NCBI GenBank assembly: GCA_030765665.1
Contig: JAVCCD010000080.1
Span: 1-6,149 of the forward strand
Source: Candidatus Tenebribacter mawsonii
Lineage (GTDB): Bacteria > Cloacimonadota > Cloacimonadia > Cloacimonadales > TCS61
Length of the DNA stretch: 6,149 nucleotides
Direction of reading: 5' to 3'
Below, piece by piece: positions 1-5,974 of this stretch. Position 1 is the first letter of the stretch, and each line of letters starts with the position of its first letter. The notes under the pieces were generated by a model. The model made no database searches. It saw nothing but the letters and a program-made list of their open reading frames with translations, and was not told the origin of the DNA. A program made the translations under genes and the position numbers.

Positions 1-252
1 CATAGTAGCATTTGCTACTGATTCTCCATCCCAAAACATTTCACAATACATAATTGCACTAATTGGGAAATCGCCTGATATTTTTATTCGAAAAAGGTCA
101 GGTTGAAGATTGGGCTCATCGGGGCTGAAATTTGCAGGATATAAAACATTATAAGTTTGTGAGAATTGAGTTTGAGCATTATCAAAAGCTAGGCTTTGTG
201 CAACAAGACTTAAAGAAATTGCAAGAATTAAAACGACTAAGATTTTTTTCAT
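1..252 (-). CDS. Secreted or envelope protein with signal peptide, N-terminal part only
   Basis: An open frame of 84 codons runs from an ATG at 252 to the window edge with no stop, so only the N-terminus is seen. The start is well supported: GGAGG lies at 258-262 on the minus strand, five bases from the ATG. Residues 1-22 look like a Sec signal peptide, with Lys2-Lys3, a hydrophobic core at about 4-17 (ILVVLILAISLSLV) and a likely cleavage after Ser-Leu-Ala22. The mature part begins FDNAQTQFSQ and is polar, with one Cys and aromatic residues near the edge (CEMFWDGES). I do not recognise the family. It starts 20 bp after the ddl stop on the same strand, so it is probably in the same transcript. 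That position alone does not show a role in cell-wall synthesis. It should be exported to the periplasm, outer membrane or outside; no lipobox is visible. Confidence 0.8.
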   Translation of the reverse strand, partial: MKKILVVLILAISLSLVAQSLAFDNAQTQFSQTYNVLYPANFSPDEPNLQPDLFRIKISGDFPISAIMYCEMFWDGESVANATM

Positions 253-272
253 TTTTTCCTCCGATATAAAAT

Positions 273-1202
273 TTAACGATTTAAAGAAAGTTCTATGATC
301 TTATTAAGAAGTTCCTTAAAACTTATGCCTGCTTCTTTGGCAGCCATTGGAGTTAAACTTAATTGTGTCATCCCGGGCAAAGTATTAACTTCTAAAAAAT
401 AGAAATCTTTTCCATCATATCTGAAATCAACTCTCCCGTACACCTCACATCCAAAGAGTTTAAATACATCCAGTGCTTGTTTCTGAATTAATTGCACTTC
501 TTCGTCCGTAAGTTTAGCAGGAACTTCATAGACCGTTTTTCCCTTTGTATATTTACTTTTATAATCATACCAGCCATCATTTGGAATTATCTCAACAACT
601 GGTAATGCTTCATTCCCTAATATTGTTACAGTTAATTCTCTTCCATCAATGTATTGTTCAATAATTGCTTTCTCACTATATTTAAGTGCAAATTCAATCG
701 AATCAGATAACTCACTTTCCTCGTTTATTATACTAATACCAACAGAGGATCCAGAGTCATTAGGTTTTACAACCATTGGGAAGTTAATATCTTGAATAAT
801 TGAATCATAATCATATTCATAATCTTTATAAATAAGTCTTCGTTTGGGAAGTTTTATTTTGATGTAATTGGCAAGAATGCCTGAGATATATTTATCCATT
901 GAGATTACACTGGCACGTTGTGCAGAACCCGTAAAGGGAATATTACTTAAAGCTAGAAGCGCTTGAATTCTTCCATCTTCACCTTCCGCACCATGTAATC
1001 CATTAAACACTATATCCGGTCTCAGCTCTTTTATTTTATCTATCATTATCGAATATGTTTCAAATTCAGCCGGATCAATAATTGTAGGTATACATTCTTC
1101 ACTTATCAGTGCGTTCTTAATTTCTCTGGAGCTTGTTCTGGAGACTTCAGCTTCTTCTGAATACCCGCCAGATAAAATTATTATGTTTTTTAAATCATTC
1201 AT
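273..1202 (-). CDS. ddl: D-alanine-D-alanine ligase
   Basis: This cytoplasmic ATP-grasp enzyme joins two D-alanines using ATP, giving the dipeptide that MurF adds to the peptidoglycan precursor. Its 309 residues match the usual Ddl length. By alignment from memory with E. coli DdlB, the N-terminal SGGYSEEAEVS supplies the first-subsite Glu (Glu17). FNGLHGAEGEDG follows at 66-77. KPNDSGSSVG (146-155) holds the ATP Lys and the loop Ser152. EQYIDGRELTVTILG is at 182-196, and Lys217-Tyr218 form the omega-loop pair. GRVDF gives Arg257 and Asp259. LEVNTLPGMT with Glu271 and Asn273 binds Mg, and Ser282-Leu283 close the second D-Ala site. Tyr218, rather than Phe, fits D-Ala-D-Ala rather than D-Ala-D-Lac synthesis. 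The start follows aroA by 31 bp; its Shine-Dalgarno is weak (AAAGAT), so translation may depend on coupling or readthrough. No defect is seen. Confidence 0.96.
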   Translation of the reverse strand: MNDLKNIIILSGGYSEEAEVSRTSSREIKNALISEECIPTIIDPAEFETYSIMIDKIKELRPDIVFNGLHGAEGEDGRIQALLALSNIPFTGSAQRASVISMDKYISGILANYIKIKLPKRRLIYKDYEYDYDSIIQDINFPMVVKPNDSGSSVGISIINEESELSDSIEFALKYSEKAIIEQYIDGRELTVTILGNEALPVVEIIPNDGWYDYKSKYTKGKTVYEVPAKLTDEEVQLIQKQALDVFKLFGCEVYGRVDFRYDGKDFYFLEVNTLPGMTQLSLTPMAAKEAGISFKELLNKIIELSLNR

Positions 1203-1233
1203 ATACGTTTTATCTTTATGTGAAATAAATGTG

Positions 1234-2493
1234 TCAAGAATAATAAGATTTTAGCGTTTTAATAGATTTAATATCTTTTAAGAAATCTGGATATGATTTT
1301 TCTACTGAAGGGGAACCTGTGATTGAGATTTGTGGGAAAATGAGCTTTAAAATATGAAAAGCCATTACAAGTCGATGATCATGATGTGAATTGAGTGTTA
1401 TACTACCTGGTATTTTATTTAATGGTGTAATAACCAGAGCACCTTTATTATAAGAAACATTAGCTCCAATTCGTGACAACTCTTCCACAAGAGCATTAAT
1501 CCTATTAGATTCTTTATATTGCAAATGTTCAATATTCTTTATTATTGTTTTTGTATCTGCAAAAAGTGCGATTACGGCTAGTGTTGGAACTTGATCAGGC
1601 ATGTCCATCATATCAATAGTAATACCTTTTATCTTATTTCGACAAACAGATATTACATCTTTTTTAACTTCTATCTTAGCACCTATTTTTTTTAAAATTG
1701 TTAAGAAGTTGAAGTCCGTCTGCAAAGAAGATTGTTCTATAGTATTAGTTGATACCGCTGATTTGCTTAATGCTCCTAATGCCCAGAAATAACAAGCTGA
1801 AGAGAAGTCTGGTTCAATATAGTATTCATTTAAATTATTGTATTCCTGACCCGATTGAATAAATATTCTGCTGCCATCAAAATCTACTATAACACCAAAA
1901 TCCTGCATAATTTTAATTGTCATGTCAATATAGGTTCTGGAAACAATGTTTCCGTTTAAAAAAAGCTCTAGATCATTATTGTAAGATGGGGCTATTAATA
2001 ATATTGCGCTTATGAATTGGCTTGAAATATCTGCAGGAAGATCAAGAATTTCACCCTTAAGATTTGAACCATTCACAATTTTTGCATTCCCCTTGGAAAC
2101 GATAGTTGATCCCATTTGTTCAAGTATTTCTAGTAACGGTACTATTGGTCTTGATTTCAATTGTTCGGATGTTGTAATAATATATTTAGATCTACTAATT
2201 GCAGCGGTTCTTGCCATTAAAAATCTGTAAGCTGTTCCAGAATCATTAATAAAAAGCTCAGCATTCCGTTTCAGCTTTTTTCTAGGTTTAACCATCCAGT
2301 GATCTTCAGATCTATCAATTATTACACCTAGCTTCTCTAAATTATCTAACATTGTGATAATATCTAAACAATTAGAAGGATTTAATATTTTAATTGGTTC
2401 TGTTAAATAAGATGCAATTATAAGCACTCGGTTTAAAATTGATTTCGAGCCTTCGACCGAAATATGACCTGAAACATCTAAATAATTTTTCAT
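1234..2493 (-). CDS. aroA: 3-phosphoshikimate 1-carboxyvinyltransferase (EPSP synthase)
   Basis: The enzyme transfers the enolpyruvyl group of PEP to shikimate-3-phosphate, the sixth step of the shikimate pathway to chorismate, in the cytoplasm. I chose the ATG at 2493 because GAGGAT lies six bases upstream and the product then begins directly with the first family motif. The longer frame from 2583 adds 30 residues unlike the family and covers the opposite promoter. The 419-residue product shows EGSKSILNR (Lys17, Ser18, Arg22), DSGTAYRF (84-91, Gly86, Arg90), Arg115-Pro116, and Ser157-Ser158-Gln159. It also has MPDQ with the likely catalytic Asp300, KESNR (Lys327, Glu328, Arg331), DHR (372-374) and Lys399 in EKSYPDF. 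The motif usually written GNAGTAMRP reads NDSGTAYRF here, a divergent form resembling Bacteroidota-type enzymes. It is probably the first gene of an aroA-ddl transcript. Confidence 0.95.
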   Translation of the reverse strand: MKNYLDVSGHISVEGSKSILNRVLIIASYLTEPIKILNPSNCLDIITMLDNLEKLGVIIDRSEDHWMVKPRKKLKRNAELFINDSGTAYRFLMARTAAISRSKYIITTSEQLKSRPIVPLLEILEQMGSTIVSKGNAKIVNGSNLKGEILDLPADISSQFISAILLIAPSYNNDLELFLNGNIVSRTYIDMTIKIMQDFGVIVDFDGSRIFIQSGQEYNNLNEYYIEPDFSSACYFWALGALSKSAVSTNTIEQSSLQTDFNFLTILKKIGAKIEVKKDVISVCRNKIKGITIDMMDMPDQVPTLAVIALFADTKTIIKNIEHLQYKESNRINALVEELSRIGANVSYNKGALVITPLNKIPGSITLNSHHDHRLVMAFHILKLIFPQISITGSPSVEKSYPDFLKDIKSIKTLKSYYS

Positions 2494-2532
2494 TTTATCC
2501 TCAAATCTTGTGCAAACATTACTGAGTATGAT

Positions 2533-2538
2533 ATTATA
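2533..2538 (-). promoter_or_regulatory. Candidate -10 box for aroA-ddl
   Basis: The minus strand reads TATAAT here, about 40 bases upstream of the aroA ATG at 2493, in a reasonable place for a sigma-70-type -10 box. No good -35 hexamer lies 16-18 bases upstream, and an AT-rich region produces such boxes by chance, so this is weak. Confidence 0.35.
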
Positions 2539-2559
2539 CGTCAATAAACTATTTTTATT

Positions 2560-2588
2560 TTGACAACAAAAGTACAAGTTCATTTATT
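2560..2588 (+). promoter_or_regulatory. Candidate sigma-70-type promoter for the ABC-yihY operon
   Basis: TTGACA at 2560-2565 is a perfect -35 consensus. A 17-base spacer leads to TTTATT at 2583-2588, four of six matches to TATAAT. Transcription would start near 2595, just before the Shine-Dalgarno at 2604-2609, giving a short leader. It is the only good match in the divergent intergenic region in this direction. If the host uses the Bacteroidota-specific promoter type instead, this match would be fortuitous. Confidence 0.5.
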
Positions 2589-2603
2589 CCCCTAATAAGT
2601 AAA

Positions 2604-2609
2604 GAGAGG
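2604..2609 (+). promoter_or_regulatory. Ribosome binding site deciding the ABC ATPase start
   Basis: GAGAGG lies six bases before the ATG at 2616. An in-frame TTG at 2610 is directly adjacent to this site and so cannot be served by it, which favours the ATG. Confidence 0.7.
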
Positions 2610-2615
2610 TTGTTA

Positions 2616-3299
2616 ATGTCTGGCATAATAAATATAGAGAACATGAAGAAAGAATACAGGATGGGAAAAATAACTGTACCTGCTTTAAATGGTGTTGATA
2701 TATCTATAGAAGAAGGTGAATTTGTAGCGATCATGGGTCCTTCTGGATCTGGGAAATCTACTCTAATGCACATCATCGGCTGTTTAGACAAACCAACAAA
2801 TGGTAATTACACACTCAATTCCGAAATAGTTAGTGAAATAAAGAAAGGTAAACTTTCTATGATTCGTAATAAACAAATCGGTTTTGTGTTCCAAACATTT
2901 AATCTTCTGCCCCATTTAAATATTCTTAAGAATGTAGAACTGCCTCTCATGTATGCTGGGTACAATAAGAAAAAGAGAACAAGCACGGCAAAGAAAGTTC
3001 TAGAAGAAGTTGGATTAGGTGATCGTTTAAAACATAAACCTTCAGAACTTTCCGGTGGGCAGAGACAAAGAGTAGCAATTGCCAGAGCTATAGTTAATAA
3101 TCCCACTATTATTCTTGCAGATGAACCTACTGGAAACCTTGATACTGCATCCGGTGGAGATATACTTTCAATATTTTCTGATCTTAATGATAAGGGTCAC
3201 ACCATAATTATGGTAACACACGATCCAGCAGTTGCAAAGAGAGCTACAAGAGTAATAAATATTGTAGATGGGCTGATACAAGATGGCGATATCACTTAA
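2616..3299 (+). CDS. ABC transporter ATP-binding protein, LolD/MacB type
   Basis: This is the cytoplasmic ATPase subunit that powers the permease encoded next. The 227 residues form one complete nucleotide-binding domain. Tyr14 is the likely A-loop aromatic. Walker A GPSGSGKST is at 41-49 with Lys47. The Q-loop Gln93 sits in the context FVFQTFNLLPHL, typical of the LolD/MacB/FtsE group. The signature LSGGQRQR is at 145-152, Walker B ILADEP at 166-171 with catalytic Glu170, the D-loop GNLD at 173-176 and the switch His202 in VTHD. All catalytic residues are present, so it should be active. The reading frame overlaps the permease gene by 17 bp, indicating translational coupling and a fixed partner. 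In E. coli MacB the ATPase and permease are fused; here they are separate, as in LolCDE and many macrolide-export-like pairs. The substrate cannot be read from the ATPase. Confidence 0.95.
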   Translation: MSGIINIENMKKEYRMGKITVPALNGVDISIEEGEFVAIMGPSGSGKSTLMHIIGCLDKPTNGNYTLNSEIVSEIKKGKLSMIRNKQIGFVFQTFNLLPHLNILKNVELPLMYAGYNKKKRTSTAKKVLEEVGLGDRLKHKPSELSGGQRQRVAIARAIVNNPTIILADEPTGNLDTASGGDILSIFSDLNDKGHTIIMVTHDPAVAKRATRVINIVDGLIQDGDIT

Positions 3300-4509
3300 A
3301 GAAAACATAATTGTAGGTTTCTCTGATTTTTGGTCTCGCAAGATTAGAAGCATTATAACCGTAATGGGTATAGTTTTGGGAACTATGTCTATTATTGTTG
3401 TTCTAGCTTTGGTAAAAGGTATTAATGCTCAGACCATGAAATGGATGATGGAACGTGGAGGTTTGAGTAAAATTACTGTAAGTAGAAATTGGCGATATGA
3501 GAAACCAGATCATGTTAAGAATTATTTTACATGGAAAGAACTTAAACTCATTCACTCACTCATTCCTGAAGCAAAATATTTTAATCCTCAGCAACGGCAT
3601 TGGGTTCGTCACTCATACGAAGATAAAAATTATCAAGCGTCTGTACGTGGTGTTTTGCCAGATTATTCTAAGATCGAGGAATGGGATGTTCAAAAAGGAA
3701 GATTTATCAGTTCTTTTGATATTGAACAATCTAACGATGTTATTGTGTTAGGAACAACTATAAAGAAAGAACTATTCGGTAATAAAAATGCTGTCGGTGA
3801 AGTTATCACCGTTCATGATAGACGGCTGAAAGTTATTGGTATAATGGATTTCCGATATATGAAAAACAGCGGCGCAATTGGAAATGATAATGCGTTTTCT
3901 TATTTAAACAGGCGCTCATTTACACCACTTACAACTATGATACATAAAGGTAGTGGAAATGACAATATTTCAACATTTACTCTAAAAGCTCACGACGCAG
4001 AGAGTGCACCGGCTTTACGTGAGAAACTCAGTAACATAATTTTAAATTTAAGAAGAGGATTACCCGTCTTTGAAGTTGAATCTGCCAAAGAAGAAGCTGA
4101 GGAAGCAGCTCAAAATAAGAAGATGTTCACAACAATTTTTTATATAATAAGCGTGATATCACTTTTTGTAGGTGCTATTGTAATAGCAAATATCATGTTA
4201 GCAACTATACAAGAACGAACACGTGAAATTGGAATTAGACTTACTGTAGGTGCTAGAAGAAGAGATATTTTTGTTCAATTTTTGGTTCAAACTATATTGG
4301 TAACAACTATAGGTGGTATCTTTGGAATTATTTTAGGTTTATCTCTTTTAGATGTTGTCAGTAACTTTTTAGATATGGAGCTAATAGCCGGTGTTGCAAT
4401 GATTTTTGTAGCATTGTTGGTATCAGCAGGAGTTGGATTAATCTCAGGAATTATTCCAGCTATTATTGCAAGTAAATTAGATCCTGTAGAGGCATTAAGG
4501 TACGAATAA
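3283..4509 (+). CDS. ABC transporter permease, MacB/FtsX family
   Basis: This inner-membrane subunit pairs with the ATPase encoded just upstream. Its 408 residues have the MacB layout: one N-terminal transmembrane helix (about 22-43, after the amphipathic start FSDFWSRKIRSI), a large periplasmic domain (about 45-280) and three C-terminal helices (about 283-307, 332-357, 367-393) that form the FtsX domain. QERTREIGIRLTVGARRRDI (310-329), between the second and third helices, is the conserved cytoplasmic coupling segment that contacts the ATPase. The ending DPVEALRYE is typical of the family. The 4-helix topology with a periplasmic domain fits mechanotransmission or lipoprotein-release transporters rather than channel-like exporters. 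No MacA-type adaptor or outer-membrane factor is encoded within the window, so drug export, lipoprotein handling and envelope stress roles all remain open. Only one permease is present, so it should act as a homodimer. Confidence 0.93.
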   Translation: MAISLKENIIVGFSDFWSRKIRSIITVMGIVLGTMSIIVVLALVKGINAQTMKWMMERGGLSKITVSRNWRYEKPDHVKNYFTWKELKLIHSLIPEAKYFNPQQRHWVRHSYEDKNYQASVRGVLPDYSKIEEWDVQKGRFISSFDIEQSNDVIVLGTTIKKELFGNKNAVGEVITVHDRRLKVIGIMDFRYMKNSGAIGNDNAFSYLNRRSFTPLTTMIHKGSGNDNISTFTLKAHDAESAPALREKLSNIILNLRRGLPVFEVESAKEEAEEAAQNKKMFTTIFYIISVISLFVGAIVIANIMLATIQERTREIGIRLTVGARRRDIFVQFLVQTILVTTIGGIFGIILGLSLLDVVSNFLDMELIAGVAMIFVALLVSAGVGLISGIIPAIIASKLDPVEALRYE

Positions 4510-4521
4510 ATGAGGTTTAAA

Positions 4522-5520
4522 ATGGTTATTAATAAAATATTCACATTTCTTAAGATCTTTTGGAAAAAATATAATGAAGATAAAATATTTAAAGAATCTG
4601 CAGCACTTACTTATGTTACACTATTAGGATTTATACCTTTTATTATATTCCTACTTTTCTTCCTACCAGATCTTCCCTTCATGAAAATGGAAGATCAAAT
4701 ATCCAAATTAGCATTATCAATTTTTGTTCCTGAATCAGCTGAAATGATCTTTGAATATATCTCTCAAATTGCGAGTAAAAGAATACCATTCAATCTGATA
4801 AGTTTTTTCATTTTACTAGGAACTTCTTACTCATTATTCCAGATTATCAACTCATCATTTGACAACATTCTTAATGCCAAAGAAGTAAAATCTAAAAAGT
4901 TTTTAACTGAGATCACAAGATTTTTTGGAATGACGATTTTTGGATCTGTGATAATTTTGGCTCTACTCTCTGCGATTTCACTTCCCATCGCCTCAAAATT
5001 TCTAAAAATGCATTTCTTACAAAATCTATCATTATATTTTACACCATTTTTGATACTCTTTATTATCTTCACATTAGGATTTTTCTATATTCCTACCGTT
5101 AAAGTAAAAAAACGTTCAATTGTGATTGGAGCTGCAATTTCAGCAATTGTATGGATCCTCTTTAAGTCTTTCTTTAATTGGTATATAGCCACACTTACTA
5201 ATATCGAATTGATATTTGGAGTGCTTGGTGCTGTTCCCATATTCCTGATCTGGATCTATACAAACTGGATAATTATGCTTAGCGGTGTTGTAATTGTTTC
5301 TATTCTAGAAGGACGTCATCAACGACCTGAATCTTTACAGAATGATAGTGAATATTTAAAAATAAGCATAGAGAGAACTATTCCTTTAAAATCTAAGCAC
5401 AAGAAGATGAAAACAAAGCTTAGTAAAGATGATTTAAAAGAGATCTTACAAGAACTTATAGAAACTCCGAAAGAAGATAGTGACTCAAACAAAAAACAGT
5501 TTACAGAAAAAGACGAATAA
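4522..5520 (+). CDS. YihY/BrkB-family inner-membrane protein
   Basis: This is a polytopic membrane protein of the YihY/virulence factor BrkB family, once misassigned as ribonuclease BN; its biochemical role is unsettled. I prefer the ATG at 4522 because GAGG at 4512-4515 lies six bases upstream. The ATG at 4510, directly after the permease stop (TAAATG), has only a weak AAGG and would add four residues. In the 332-residue form, six helices lie at about 30-49, 90-112, 135-161, 168-190, 200-224 and 232-260. Family features are the early ESAALTYVTLLGFIPF, the region from GTSYSLFQIIN to FDNIL, the segment with VIGAAISAIVW, and LGAVPIFLIWIY. The last 65 or so residues are a charged, probably cytoplasmic tail rich in Lys and Glu (e.g. 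KDDLKEILQELIETPKED), longer than in minimal members. Close spacing to the permease gene argues for one operon and perhaps a shared envelope function. Confidence 0.9.
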   Translation: MVINKIFTFLKIFWKKYNEDKIFKESAALTYVTLLGFIPFIIFLLFFLPDLPFMKMEDQISKLALSIFVPESAEMIFEYISQIASKRIPFNLISFFILLGTSYSLFQIINSSFDNILNAKEVKSKKFLTEITRFFGMTIFGSVIILALLSAISLPIASKFLKMHFLQNLSLYFTPFLILFIIFTLGFFYIPTVKVKKRSIVIGAAISAIVWILFKSFFNWYIATLTNIELIFGVLGAVPIFLIWIYTNWIIMLSGVVIVSILEGRHQRPESLQNDSEYLKISIERTIPLKSKHKKMKTKLSKDDLKEILQELIETPKEDSDSNKKQFTEKDE

Positions 5521-5549
5521 TTTTTTTCGCAGTTAATTATATAATTAGT

Positions 5550-5637
5550 GGAGACGTGTCCGAGTGGCTTAAGGAGCACGCTTGGAAAGCGTGTATGCGG
5601 CAACGTATCCTGGGTTCGAATCCCAGCGTCTCCGCCA
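5550..5637 (+). tRNA. trnS: tRNA-Ser (anticodon GGA)
   Basis: A complete class II tRNA. The acceptor stem GGAGACG (5550-5556) pairs with CGTCTCC (5627-5633), followed by discriminator G and an encoded CCA (5635-5637). The anticodon stem CACGC/GCGTG encloses TTGGAAA, placing GGA at 5584-5586, which reads UCC and UCU. The long variable arm typical of serine tRNAs is a five-pair stem (5595-5599 with 5604-5608, one G-U) closed by a GCAA tetraloop. The T arm is CTGGG-TTCGAAT-CCCAG (5610-5626). It lies 29 bp after the yihY stop on the same strand and could be transcribed by readthrough or by its own promoter. Confidence 0.97.
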
Positions 5638-5642
5638 GTTAC

Positions 5643-5670
5643 AAATCGGCTTTACGAAGTAAAACGATTT
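5643..5670. repeat. Palindrome H1, hairpin with GAA triloop
   Basis: The outer arms AAATCG (5643-5648) and CGATTT (5665-5670) flank an inner stem TTTAC/GTAAA (5651-5655 with 5659-5663) closed by GAA. This gives 11 pairs with a 2/1 internal loop. It starts five bases after the tRNA CCA. No U-run follows, so it is not a standard intrinsic terminator, though it could mark the tRNA 3' trailer. Confidence 0.7.
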
Positions 5671-5678
5671 GAAGACAA

Positions 5679-5709
5679 GATGGGGCTTTGCGTAGCAAAA
5701 CACATCGGT
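5679..5709. repeat. Palindrome H2, hairpin with GTA triloop; repeat copy A
   Basis: The inner stem TTTGC/GCAAA (5687-5691 with 5695-5699) is closed by GTA, with outer GATG (5679-5682) able to pair with CATC (5703-5706). The stretch 5685-5709 matches 5937-5961 at 24 of 25 positions. Compared with H1, the fourth stem pair is G-C instead of A-T, a compensatory change. Confidence 0.7.
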
Positions 5710-5731
5710 CTTTGAATGTAATAGTTATACT

Positions 5732-5774
5732 TTGAATATTGAGTAGTAAAACAATCAAACTATACAATCTTCAA
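5732..5774. repeat. Short imperfect inverted repeat
   Basis: TTGAATATTG (5732-5741) and CAATCTTCAA (5765-5774) are inverted copies with one mismatch, separated by 23 bases. A nearby direct repeat CTTTGAAT occurs at 5710-5717 and 5730-5737. In AT-rich sequence this could arise by chance. Confidence 0.35.
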
Positions 5775-5809
5775 TCGGCAACAAACTAATTATATTCCCA
5801 ATATCTGTC

Positions 5810-5931
5810 TGTCACTCTGAGGAATCTTCCTGCTAATCTTTTAACGAAGAGTCAGGGAAAATCGAATCAGTTATTGCTTTATCTACTATCCTTCCTTAAA
5901 AGAACAACGTGAGAGATTCGTCAGGATGACG
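5810..5931. repeat. Non-coding element of about 122 bp with imperfect terminal inverted repeats
   Basis: The left arm (5810-5830, starting TGTCACTCTGAGG) and the right arm (5911-5931, ending TCAGGATGACG) are inverted copies at 15 of 21 positions. Between them, TTCCTG near 5825 can pair loosely with CAGGGAA near 5850, and TCTT with AAGA inside it, suggesting a nested fold. The arms resemble a dispersed non-coding repeat type with GTCATnCTGAGGAATC-like ends that I associate with several bacterial groups, so a decayed MITE-like repeat is plausible. No transposase is encoded inside. Confidence 0.45.
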
Positions 5932-5936
5932 ATAAA

Positions 5937-5961
5937 GCTTTGCGTAGCAAAATACATCGGT
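5937..5961. repeat. Palindrome H3, hairpin with GTA triloop; repeat copy B
   Basis: This is the second near-identical copy of the H2 core: TTTGC (5939-5943), GTA, GCAAA (5947-5951), then ATACATCGGT. One base differs from copy A across 25. It lies immediately after the 5810-5931 inverted-repeat element and about 14 bp before the IS end. Confidence 0.7.
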
Positions 5962-5974
5962 TCGAGATATCGGC

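Larger units (their letters stand above)
5638..5974. other. Gene-free spacer rich in palindromes
   Basis: No frame in this 337-bp stretch has a credible start, Shine-Dalgarno and length on either strand. It holds three related mini-palindromes and two imperfect inverted repeats, listed separately. The word ATCGG recurs five times (from 5645, 5704, 5773, 5956 and 5969, within a base or so). This looks like an accumulation of dispersed non-coding repeats behind a tRNA gene. Confidence 0.6.

Noticed and set aside
273..1202. Van-type D-Ala-D-Lac or D-Ala-D-Ser ligase
   Set aside because: The Lys217-Tyr218 pair and overall motifs fit ordinary Ddl, and no vanH or vanX-like neighbours are seen.
2494..2583. 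30-residue N-terminal extension of AroA from an upstream ATG at 2583
   Set aside because: The extra residues do not resemble the family, the ATG at 2493 has GAGGAT in place, and the extension would cover the -10 and spacer of the opposite promoter.
2610..2615. TTG start two codons upstream for the ABC ATPase
   Set aside because: It abuts the GAGAGG site with no spacing, whereas ATG at 2616 has six bases.
5534..5547. Palindrome TAATTATATAATTA containing TATAAT as the tRNA promoter
   Set aside because: The -10 box would end only four bases before the tRNA 5' end, so transcription would start inside the tRNA; no good -35 is visible. It is likely AT-rich coincidence.
5319..5603. Antisense open frames over yihY and the tRNA, and similar frames opposite or within aroA, the ABC genes and the permease
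   Set aside because: They overlap strongly supported genes, lack family-like sequence, and one even runs into the tRNA; they are shadow frames.
5643..5670. Intrinsic terminator for the tRNA-Ser transcript
   Set aside because: The hairpin is real but its stem is AT-rich and no T-run follows on either strand.
5855..5870. ATCGAATCAG as a duplicated tRNA 3' end (attachment site)
   Set aside because: Only about seven bases match the T-arm TCGAATC, which is no more than chance.
5638..5974. CRISPR array
   Set aside because: Repeat copies differ in spacing and number, lack regular spacers, and no cas gene is present.
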